Shown: positions 1 to 5,320, counted from the first letter of the stretch. The stretch: DNA of 5,620 bases from Sphingomonadaceae bacterium (GCA_023384025.1 JAHDXX010000201.1:1-5620); one strand, 5' to 3'. Program-made: numbers and translations. Notes: a model not told the origin generated them from the letters alone.

Positions 1-1872
1 CACGTAAGTGACTGGAATGCCCGCGGCCTTCATCGCATTCACGATCTGGTCGCTTTCGGGCTGGGTAACGCGCGGGTCGTTGGCTCCCTGGCCGATCAGC
101 AGCGGCTTGGTGATCCGGTCCGCAAAGTGGAGCGGGCTGCGCTCCTTGAGCAAGGCCAGGCCTTCCGGCGTGTTGGGATTGCCCATGCGCTCGTGGAACT
201 GCGAGACAAGCGGTGCCCAGTAGGGCGGGATCGTCGCGAGCAGCGTCTCGAGGTTCGATGGGCCGACGATGTCGACCCCGCAGGCGAACGTGTCCGGCGT
301 GAAAGTCAGCCCGGCGAGCGTCGCGTAACCGCCATAGCTGCCGCCCATGATGGCAACCTTGTCGGCACTGGTCACGCCTTTCGCGACGGCCCAGTCGACA
401 GCGTCGATCAGGTCGTCGTGCATCTTGCGGCCCCATTCGAGGTTGCCGGCGTTGATGAAGTCCTTGCCGAACCCGGTCGAGCCGCGGAAGTTGACCGACA
501 GCACGGCATAACCACGGTTGGCGAGCCACTGGTGGTAGGGGTTGGAGCCGTAGCCATCGCGCGCCCAAGGGCCGCCGTGGACCAGCAGCACCATGGGAAC
601 GGCTTTCTCCGGCACGCCGTCACCATCGGCATCACTGCCGGGCGGCAGCGTGAGATAGCTGGGCAAGGTCAGGCCATCGCGCGAAGTGATTTCGACCCCG
701 TGCATCGGCTGAAGCGGGGCGCCGACGAGTTCGGGCCGGGTGGTGTAGAATTCCGTCAGCGTCTTGGCCGGGCGGTCGTAGATGAAGACCTTGCTCGGCG
801 CGACCACGGAATCGTTCCAGATCACCCACTTGGAGTCGTCTTCGGTGCGTGCCAGGACGCCGAAGTCGCCTTCAAGCTGGCTGTCGAGCCACGCGAGCGA
901 GGCTTTCACTTCCGGATCGATCGCGGTCCATTCGGTGCGCAGGTAAGTGAAGCTGTAGGCTTCGATCTCGCCGGTCTTGGGATTGCTGAGGGCCCCGCCG
1001 ATATCGGCCTTGTCGTTTTCCGCGATCACGCGCTTCTCGCCGGTCGCGACGTCCTGCGCGATCAGCGCGGCGGTGTTGCGGCCACGGCTGTCGATCCAGT
1101 ACATGGTCTTGCCGTCAGTGGTGAACCCGGCAGGGTTGGTGGTCAGCGAATCTTCCAGGCCCGTGCTGTCGCTCGGTGCCTCGGCAATCACGTTGTCGAC
1201 GATCGGGAAGTAGTCCATTCCCCCGGCAGCGTTGGGGCGGACCGCCATGCGCAGTGCCAGATTGTCGTCGGCCATGAACCCGGCGTAGGCGTTGTTTTCC
1301 ATCACCAGGGTCAGCTCGCCAGTCTTGAGGTCGAGCATGTGCACATCGTGGAACCGCGCGTCGCGGTTGTTGAGCCCGATCAGCACCTTGTCCTTGATCG
1401 TGTTGGAAGCGCCGACCACGGTCACGCGGGTCTTTTCGAACGGGGTCAGCGTCTTTTCCTCGCCCGAGGCGAGGTCGATGCCGTAGAGCAGGAAGTTCTC
1501 GTCACCGCCCTTGTCCTGGACGTACATCACGCTCTTGCTGTCGGGCGACCAGAAATACTCGCGGATCGGGCGATCGGTTGCCGCAGTGATGGCCTTGGCC
1601 GCTGACGGATCAGAGACAGGTGCGATCCACACATTCATCACGCCGTTGACCGGCGCGCGCCAGCTGAGCCACTTGCCGTCCGGGCTGATCTGGCCGCCCG
1701 CCTTGGTCGGGTTGCCGAACAGCTTCTCGCGTTCGATCAGAGGGGCAGAGGTCTTCGCGTCGCTCATTGTGTGTCCCTTGTGGCCCTGGCTATGGGCGTG
1801 GTTGTCGGCGCTTGCAGCGGCGGGCAGGGTCAGTGCGCTGGCAGCAAGCAGCAGGGTGGCAAGTTTCTTCAC
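1..1872 (-). CDS. Secreted S9-family serine peptidase (prolyl oligopeptidase / acylaminoacyl-peptidase type), 3' end cut by window
   Basis: Predicted periplasmic serine peptidase that cleaves short peptides; 624 codons are visible. The GTG start is chosen because AGGAGGA lies 4 nt upstream and because it yields a signal peptide: KK, a hydrophobic stretch to about residue 17, then A-S-A with cleavage expected after residue 22. Next comes a His-rich linker (H25, H27, H31, H34), then a beta-propeller region (about 50-400) with PD40-like motifs such as ISPDGKW (62-68) and WSPDSK. The alpha/beta hydrolase domain has HGGPW (432-436, oxyanion-hole region), GGSYGG with nucleophile Ser512, and GANDPRV with acid Asp599. 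The catalytic His, expected about 30 residues further on, lies beyond the left edge. A D-A-D-G-D-G loop (414-419) precedes the hydrolase core. Met36, with AAGGGA upstream, could give a leaderless-signal cytoplasmic form. Family assignment is firm; substrate is unknown. Confidence 0.94.
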   Translation of the reverse strand, partial: MKKLATLLLAASALTLPAAASADNHAHSQGHKGHTMSDAKTSAPLIEREKLFGNPTKAGGQISPDGKWLSWRAPVNGVMNVWIAPVSDPSAAKAITAATDRPIREYFWSPDSKSVMYVQDKGGDENFLLYGIDLASGEEKTLTPFEKTRVTVVGASNTIKDKVLIGLNNRDARFHDVHMLDLKTGELTLVMENNAYAGFMADDNLALRMAVRPNAAGGMDYFPIVDNVIAEAPSDSTGLEDSLTTNPAGFTTDGKTMYWIDSRGRNTAALIAQDVATGEKRVIAENDKADIGGALSNPKTGEIEAYSFTYLRTEWTAIDPEVKASLAWLDSQLEGDFGVLARTEDDSKWVIWNDSVVAPSKVFIYDRPAKTLTEFYTTRPELVGAPLQPMHGVEITSRDGLTLPSYLTLPPGSDADGDGVPEKAVPMVLLVHGGPWARDGYGSNPYHQWLANRGYAVLSVNFRGSTGFGKDFINAGNLEWGRKMHDDLIDAVDWAVAKGVTSADKVAIMGGSYGGYATLAGLTFTPDTFACGVDIVGPSNLETLLATIPPYWAPLVSQFHERMGNPNTPEGLALLKERSPLHFADRITKPLLIGQGANDPRVTQPESDQIVNAMKAAGIPVTYV

Positions 1873-1876
1873 TCTA

Positions 1877-1883
1877 TCCTCCT
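1877..1883 (-). promoter_or_regulatory. Strong ribosome binding site fixing the GTG start of the peptidase
   Basis: On the minus strand AGGAGGA is followed by TAGA and then GTG. This near-perfect anti-SD match at 4 nt supports the GTG at 1872 over the internal ATG at 1767, and therefore supports export of the protein. Confidence 0.85.
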
Positions 1884-1903
1884 GAAAGGTCCGGGATGCT
1901 CCA

Positions 1904-1932
1904 AGAATAGGCACAGCGATTGCCGTTTGCAG
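1904..1932 (-). promoter_or_regulatory. Candidate sigma70-type promoter for the S9 peptidase
   Basis: Read on the minus strand, CTGCAA (1927-1932) is separated by 17 bp from TATTCT (1904-1909). The -10 matches TATAAT at 4 of 6 positions and the -35 matches TTGACA at 3 of 6. Transcription would start near 1897, giving a leader of about 25 nt that contains the AGGAGGA site. The 78-bp gap to the upstream glycosylase gene leaves room for an independent promoter. This rests on pattern matching only. Confidence 0.4.
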
Positions 1933-1950
1933 CCCAAATCGACCAACTGC

Positions 1951-2568
1951 CTACAGGGCGGGATTGTTGTAGGCGTGCCAGGTCAGGATGGCGATTGCGC
2001 CGCGGTGCGGGCGCCAGCTTTCCGCAAGGCTGCGGGTTTCCTTCTCGCCTGGACGCGCGGGCAGATCGAGAATGCGGTGCAGCCCGGCCTGCACGGCGAG
2101 GTCGCCCGCAGGCCAGATGTCCGGGCGCCCCTCTGCAAACAGCAGGTAGATTTCGGCCGACCAGCGCCCGATGCCCTTGATTTGCGTCAGTTCGGCAATC
2201 GCGGCTTCGTCGTCTTGCGGAAGGTTGCCGAAGTCCAGTGCGCCGGAAACGACCAGTTCGCACAGCGACCGGGCATAGCCCTGTTTCTGGCGCGACAGGC
2301 CGCAGGCGCGCAGGGTGTCGAAATCGCGTTCCAGCAGTGCTTCCGGGGTCATTTCTTCCCCGAGCTCCGCCTCGAGCTTGCGCCACACCGAAGCTGCGGC
2401 CGCCACACTCACCTGCTGGCCGACGATCGTCCGCAGCAAGGTCTGGTACCCGGTCGGGCGAATGCGCGGTTCGGGATAACCGACCGCGGCGAGCGCCCGC
2501 CCGAATGCGGGCTCGCGCCCGACCGCTGCGTCAATACCGGCCTTCAGCGCTTCGGCAGACAGTCCCAT
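1951..2568 (-). CDS. DNA-3-methyladenine glycosylase II-like protein (AlkA / HhH-GPD superfamily)
   Basis: Predicted base-excision repair enzyme that removes alkylated purines such as 3-methyladenine from DNA; cytoplasmic, 205 aa. From the chosen start, LTQIKGIGRWSAEIY (about 127-141) is the helix-hairpin-helix that grips the DNA backbone. It is followed by IWPAGDLAVQ, whose Asp (about 156) matches the catalytic Asp of AlkA. The early TIVGQQVSVAAA stretch is also typical of the family. E. coli AlkA (282 aa) has an extra N-terminal domain that is absent here, so this is the compact form seen in many bacteria and in yeast Mag1-like enzymes. The ATG at 2568 is preferred because GGAG lies 6 nt upstream; the ATG at 2580 would add four residues and has no visible ribosome site. 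It is divergent from the ferredoxin gene and lies 78 bp upstream of the peptidase. No Ada-type operator is visible. Confidence 0.9.
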   Translation of the reverse strand: MGLSAEALKAGIDAAVGREPAFGRALAAVGYPEPRIRPTGYQTLLRTIVGQQVSVAAAASVWRKLEAELGEEMTPEALLERDFDTLRACGLSRQKQGYARSLCELVVSGALDFGNLPQDDEAAIAELTQIKGIGRWSAEIYLLFAEGRPDIWPAGDLAVQAGLHRILDLPARPGEKETRSLAESWRPHRGAIAILTWHAYNNPAL

Positions 2569-2583
2569 TTGCCTCTCCATTTT

Positions 2584-2601
2584 GGCGAGGCTCTGCTCGC
2601 C
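2584..2601. repeat. 6-6-6 inverted repeat in the divergent control region
   Basis: GGCGAG (2584-2589) and CTCGCC (2596-2601) are perfect inverted arms around a 6-nt centre. The element sits just upstream of the glycosylase start and upstream of the ferredoxin promoter candidate. It could be an operator or a leader hairpin, but short GC-rich dyads are common by chance. Confidence 0.35.
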
Positions 2602-2603
2602 GC

Positions 2604-2632
2604 TTGCAAATCGGGCGGGCTTTGCCTAGCAG
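2604..2632 (+). promoter_or_regulatory. Candidate promoter for the ferredoxin gene
   Basis: TTGCAA (2604-2609), a 17-bp spacer, then TAGCAG (2627-2632), preceded by C to give CTAGCA. The predicted start near 2639 leaves a leader of about 48 nt. That leader contains a small GGCCC/GGGCC hairpin (2646-2660) and a weak AGGGA ribosome site (2672-2676) 10 nt before the ATG. The -10 match is poor, so this is tentative. Confidence 0.3.
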
Positions 2633-2645
2633 CCTGCCCCCAAGC

Positions 2646-2660
2646 GGCCCCATGCGGGCC
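2646..2660 (+). repeat. Small inverted repeat in the ferredoxin leader
   Basis: GGCCC (2646-2650), loop CATGC, GGGCC (2656-2660). It forms a perfect 5-bp stem within the presumed 5' leader of the ferredoxin mRNA, ahead of the AGGGA ribosome site. It has no T-tract, so it is not an intrinsic terminator. Function, if any, is unknown. Confidence 0.3.
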
Positions 2661-2686
2661 ACCATTACGATAGGGAACCGCTCATC

Positions 2687-3004
2687 ATGCCTAAGCTGAT
2701 CGTCGTCAACCGTGCAGGCGAGGAATCGACCATCGACGTGGCCGAAGGCCTGACTGTCATGGAAGCGATCCGCGACAACGGGTTTGACGAACTTCTCGCG
2801 CTGTGCGGCGGGTGCTGCTCGTGCGCGACCTGCCACATCCATGTCGATGCAGCCTTTGCCGACAAGCTGCCGGCGATGAGCGACGACGAAAATGACCTGC
2901 TCGACAGCAGTGATCACCGCGATGCGACCTCGCGCCTGTCGTGCCAGATTGCCTTCACCAGCGATCTTGACGGCCTCAAGGTCACTATCGCCCCTGAAGA
3001 TTGA
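2687..3004 (+). CDS. Adrenodoxin-type [2Fe-2S] ferredoxin
   Basis: Small cytoplasmic electron carrier of 105 aa, a typical length for the putidaredoxin/adrenodoxin/FdVI group. The cluster ligands fit C-x5-C-x2-C-x36-C: Cys40, Cys46, Cys49 and Cys86, with the typical CATCH block and a late LSCQI block. Members of this group pass electrons from a ferredoxin reductase to cytochrome P450s or oxygenases, or serve iron-sulfur cluster assembly; the sequence alone does not say which. An acidic helix segment (about residues 65-74, SDDENDLLD) resembles the partner-docking surface of the family. Cys43 and Cys44 lie inside the cluster loop. Cys44 occurs in many bacterial homologues, whereas Cys43 seems unusual. 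The ribosome site (AGGGA, 10 nt away) is weak. The cysteine synthase gene follows after 42 nt on the same strand, which may mean joint transcription. No P450, reductase or isc/suf gene is in view. Confidence 0.93.
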   Translation: MPKLIVVNRAGEESTIDVAEGLTVMEAIRDNGFDELLALCGGCCSCATCHIHVDAAFADKLPAMSDDENDLLDSSDHRDATSRLSCQIAFTSDLDGLKVTIAPED

Positions 3005-3010
3005 TCTTCG

Positions 3011-3039
3011 TTGCTGCCCGGTGCGGCAGCGCCTAGGTC
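3011..3039 (+). promoter_or_regulatory. Candidate promoter just ahead of cysK, containing an inverted repeat
   Basis: TTGCTG (3011-3016), 17 bp, then TAGGTC (3034-3039), preceded by C. Initiation 7-8 nt downstream would fall at 3046-3047, on the A of the cysK ATG. The spacer overlaps a perfect dyad, GCTGCC (3013-3018) / GGCAGC (3025-3030) with a 6-nt loop. This could be an operator, or a hairpin in a ferredoxin-cysK transcript. The -10 is a weak consensus match. Confidence 0.3.
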
Positions 3040-3046
3040 TGCCAAC

Positions 3047-4048
3047 ATGACTGCACCGGCCATCGTCGCGAACACGCTCGATCTCATCGGCAACACCCCG
3101 CTGGTCCTGCTCAAGGGGCCGAGCGAGGCTGCGGGCTGCGAGATCTGGGGCAAGTGCGAATTCGCCAATCCCGGAGCGAGCGTGAAGGATCGCGCGGCGC
3201 TGGGCATCATCCGCGATGCCGAAGCGCGCGGCGAATTGCAGCCAGGCGGAACGATTGTCGAAGGGACAGCGGGCAACACCGGCATCGGCCTCGCGCTGGT
3301 CGCCAATGCGCGCGGGTACAAGACGATCATCGTCATGCCGGACAACCAGAGCCAGGAAAAGATGGCGACTCTGCGCGCGCTGGGGGCGGAGCTGGTGACT
3401 GTTCCGCCGACCAAGTTCGCCAATCCGGGGCATTTCGTCCATACCTCGCGCCGCCTCGCCGAAGAGACGCTGGGCGCAGTCTGGGCCAACCAGTTCGACA
3501 ACATCGCCAATCGCCGCGCCCATATCGAGGGAACCGCGCCCGAGCTGTGGGAGCAGCTCGACGGGCGGATTGACGGGTTCACCTGCGCGGCTGGCACCGG
3601 CGGGACGATCGCCGGGGTCGGGCTGGGCCTCAAGGAGCGCGACGAAAAGATCACCATCGCGCTGACAGACCCCCACGGCGCGGCGCTTTACAGTTACTAC
3701 GCCACCGGTGAACTGCACGCCGAAGGCACCTCGGTCGCCGAAGGGATCGGGCAGGGGCGGATTACCGCCAACCTCGAAGGGGCGCCGATCGATACCCAGT
3801 TCCGCATTTCCGACCAGGAAGGCCTGATGTGGGTCGCACGGCTCCTGCGAGAGGAGGGGCTGTGCCTCGGCCTCAGCTCCGGGATCAATGTCGCCGGTGC
3901 GGTGGCGCTCGGCCGCGAACTGGGCAAGGGCGCGCGCGTGGCGACAATCCTGTGCGACACCGGCTTCCGTTACCTGTCCACGCTCTACAACGCAGAGTGG
4001 CTCGCGGCGAAAGATCTCCCGGTGTTCGACTGGCTGAAGGCCAATTGA
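3047..4048 (+). CDS. cysK: Cysteine synthase A-type PLP enzyme (O-acetylserine sulfhydrylase family)
   Basis: Predicted to make cysteine from O-acetylserine and sulfide in the cytoplasm; fold type II PLP enzyme of 333 aa, close to the usual length for the family. Visible motifs are IGNTPLV (14-20), PGASVKDR with the PLP Schiff-base lysine Lys47, the substrate loop TAGNTG (74-79), the phosphate-binding GTGGT loop (183-187), and LSSG (276-279), whose Ser is expected to contact the pyridine nitrogen. The C-terminal DTGFRYLSTLYN block is also typical. There is no CBS domain, so it is not a full cystathionine beta-synthase. The substrate loop reads EGTAGNTG instead of the EPTSGNTG of enteric CysK, so it belongs to a variant subgroup and the exact substrate is less certain. 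The ATG at 3047 is preferred because homology starts right after it. A TTG at 3011 would add 12 residues unlike the family. Ribosome site is weak or absent. Confidence 0.92.
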   Translation: MTAPAIVANTLDLIGNTPLVLLKGPSEAAGCEIWGKCEFANPGASVKDRAALGIIRDAEARGELQPGGTIVEGTAGNTGIGLALVANARGYKTIIVMPDNQSQEKMATLRALGAELVTVPPTKFANPGHFVHTSRRLAEETLGAVWANQFDNIANRRAHIEGTAPELWEQLDGRIDGFTCAAGTGGTIAGVGLGLKERDEKITIALTDPHGAALYSYYATGELHAEGTSVAEGIGQGRITANLEGAPIDTQFRISDQEGLMWVARLLREEGLCLGLSSGINVAGAVALGRELGKGARVATILCDTGFRYLSTLYNAEWLAAKDLPVFDWLKAN

Positions 4049-4072
4049 CTGGGGCGGCCATTGCGCTACCGG
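4045..4072 (+). promoter_or_regulatory. Candidate promoter overlapping the cysK stop codon
   Basis: TTGACT (4045-4050, 5 of 6 to TTGACA) overlaps the TGA stop of cysK (4046-4048). After 16 bp comes TACCGG (4067-4072), preceded by C. The -35 is good and the -10 poor. It would allow the membrane-protein/lipoprotein pair to be transcribed apart from cysK, with a very short leader before the ATG at 4083. Confidence 0.3.
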
Positions 4073-4082
4073 TAAGGGCCTG

Positions 4083-4433
4083 ATGGCAAAGCAACGCGAA
4101 CTGACTGCGCCAGCGGACCCTGTGATCACCGCTGAGCTGCCTGATCGAAGGCGGGCCGAGGCCATTCATCGCCTCCAGATCGGCCTTGCAGGGATTGGTG
4201 CCATGGTCCTGATGATCGGGCTGGCCAGCGTCATCATGGAGCGCGCCCAGTTGACCGAAGCTGGCGCGGTGCCGGATGCCGCCGCAACGGTGGCCGCTCC
4301 TGACAATGCGCCCAAGAACGATCCGCTCGCAGAAGCGGGTGTGGTCCCGGACATGCCCGCCCAGGGCGAAACGCCTCAGCCGCAGGAACAGGCCATCGTG
4401 CCCGAGCAGGGCGAAGGTGCGCCAGCGCAGTAA
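4083..4433 (+). CDS. Small single-pass inner-membrane protein of unknown function
   Basis: Hypothetical 116-aa protein that I do not recognise. The N-terminal 30 residues are charged and likely cytoplasmic (DRRRAEAIHR just before the membrane). One hydrophobic segment spans about 31-52 (LQIGLAGIGAMVLMIGLASV core). The remainder is a low-complexity Ala/Pro/Glu/Gln-rich tail that should face the periplasm. The tail contains an imperfect repeat, L-T-E-A-G-A-V-P-D (57-65) and L-A-E-A-G-V-V-P-D (82-90), spaced 25 residues apart. There are no cysteines and no catalytic-looking motif. The start is supported by TAAGGG 4 nt upstream. The gene begins 34 nt after cysK, and its end is overlapped 17 nt by the lipoprotein gene in another frame, which suggests translational coupling and a joint envelope role. 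Codon use resembles its neighbours. That it is a real gene is likely; its function is open. Confidence 0.75.
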   Translation: MAKQRELTAPADPVITAELPDRRRAEAIHRLQIGLAGIGAMVLMIGLASVIMERAQLTEAGAVPDAAATVAAPDNAPKNDPLAEAGVVPDMPAQGETPQPQEQAIVPEQGEGAPAQ

Positions 4434-5265
4434 CGCGTTCTTGCTGGCAGGCATGGTTGCTGTCGCGCTGGCCAGCTGCGGTACGCCGGAACCCCCACGT
4501 CCGGAGGGGGTGACAATCGGCCTTGTCACCAGCCTGCCGATCTACTGGCCGGAAAGCGATGATCCGGCTGACCTGCTGGCGCAGTCAGGCAACCTTCCCT
4601 GGCCCCGGACCCTGATCGAACGGCATTACGCCTTGGTGCCGCTGGACACGCTCGCTCCGGACGACGGGCTCGGACAGGTCGATGCCCTTGTCCTGGCGCA
4701 GCCGCGGCCCCTGTCACCGGTGGAGAATGTCGCGCTCGACAGCTGGGTTCGCGATGGCGGGCACGTTCTTGTGTTCGCAGATCCCATGCTGACCGGAGAA
4801 AGCCGCTTCCATATCGGCGACCGGCGCCGCCCGCAGGATGTGATCCTGCTTTCGCCGATCCTTGCCCGCTGGGGCCTCGACCTGCAATTCGATGACAGCC
4901 AGCCAGACGAAGTGCGGATGATCCGCGATGCCGACCAGGGTTCCCTGCCTGTCCGGCTGGCAGGGCGTCTGGTGTCGCGGCGTGATGGTGGGGCGGGCGC
5001 CGTGTCCTGCCGGACGGCGGGCGAGGCCGTGATTGCTCGCTGCCGAGTCGGGGCCGGAACGGTCACGGTGATCGCCGATGCTGCCCTGCTTGAAACGGCC
5101 GAAGACGGCGCGCAGGCAGACCGCGAGGCGGCCTTTGGCCGCCTGGTCGATGACCTCGCCCGGGCTGCGACGGGGCAGGTCGGGGAGAACACGGGACGAA
5201 GGCTGGTCAAGGCGGATTCGGACGCTGTTGTCGGTGCCAGAGACGGGACGGGAGGGCATGATTAA
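4417..5265 (+). CDS. Lipoprotein with a GldG/DUF4350-like periplasmic domain
   Basis: Predicted lipid-anchored periplasmic protein, 282 aa. The GTG start is chosen because AGGG lies 5 nt upstream and the product begins with a lipoprotein signal: RQR, a hydrophobic core, and the lipobox L-A-S-C with Cys21 as the modified residue. The mature part contains VDALVLAQPRPLSPVENVALDSW followed by VRDGGHVLVFADP (111-123). This pattern (a strand, then a residue run telling a glycine-rich loop and a V-F-A-D-P strand) is like the auxiliary GATase1-like domain of GldG and DUF4350 proteins of ABC-2-type systems. A later VGAGTVTVIADAALLE (211-226) fits the same fold. Cys198 and Cys209 could form a disulfide. 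GldG proteins are usually larger, have membrane segments and sit beside an ABC ATPase; none is present here. The gene overlaps the preceding membrane protein by 17 nt. Family assignment is from pattern memory, so moderate. Confidence 0.78.
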   Translation: MRQRSNAFLLAGMVAVALASCGTPEPPRPEGVTIGLVTSLPIYWPESDDPADLLAQSGNLPWPRTLIERHYALVPLDTLAPDDGLGQVDALVLAQPRPLSPVENVALDSWVRDGGHVLVFADPMLTGESRFHIGDRRRPQDVILLSPILARWGLDLQFDDSQPDEVRMIRDADQGSLPVRLAGRLVSRRDGGAGAVSCRTAGEAVIARCRVGAGTVTVIADAALLETAEDGAQADREAAFGRLVDDLARAATGQVGENTGRRLVKADSDAVVGARDGTGGHD

Positions 5266-5282
5266 CGGCGTGAATCCGTGAT

Positions 5283-5320
5283 ATCCCCATTCATCCCCAT
5301 TTTACCCCTTCCATCCCCGG
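5283..5320 (-). promoter_or_regulatory. Four-box tandem operator, probably MraZ-binding boxes
   Basis: ATCCCC, ATCCCC, TACCCC and ATCCCC begin at 5283, 5293, 5303 and 5313, an exact 10-bp period that places every box on the same DNA face. On the minus strand these read GGGGAT/GGGGTA, and two are TGGGG. MraZ is known in E. coli to autoregulate by binding TGGGN repeats spaced by 5 nt, which is also a 10-bp period. Position (150 bp before mraZ), motif and period all fit. The orientation is opposite to mraZ transcription. A degenerate fifth box may exist at 5273-5278. The likely role is repression of mraZ and downstream dcw genes. Confidence 0.75.

Noticed and set aside
127..1605. 492-codon plus-strand open frame
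   Set aside because: It lies antisense to the clear S9 peptidase gene. The product is low in recognisable motifs and rich in V, G, R, H and D, as expected for the complement of GC-rich coding DNA.
1873..1950. Terminator between the glycosylase and the peptidase
   Set aside because: I see no stable hairpin followed by a T-tract in either direction.
3011..3046. TTG-initiated 12-residue extension of cysK
   Set aside because: The extension does not resemble the family, has no ribosome site, and overlaps the candidate promoter and dyad.
2531..4165. 544-codon minus-strand open frame
   Set aside because: It runs antisense through two confidently identified genes (ferredoxin and cysK) and their gaps. 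Lack of stops is explained by high third-position GC; the translation shows no family motif.
3885..4529. 214-codon minus-strand open frame
   Set aside because: It is antisense to the end of cysK, the membrane protein and the start of the lipoprotein, whose signal features are convincing on the plus strand.
5272..5276. GANTC methylation site near the mraZ operator
   Set aside because: GAATC/GATTC sites also occur elsewhere in the window (for example near 808 and 5214), so this one gives no specific evidence for CcrM cell-cycle control.
5258..5281. Seven-codon mini-ORF (MINGVNP) ending just before the MraZ boxes
   Set aside because: GGAGGG lies only 1-2 nt before the ATG, too close for efficient initiation, and such a short frame is expected by chance.
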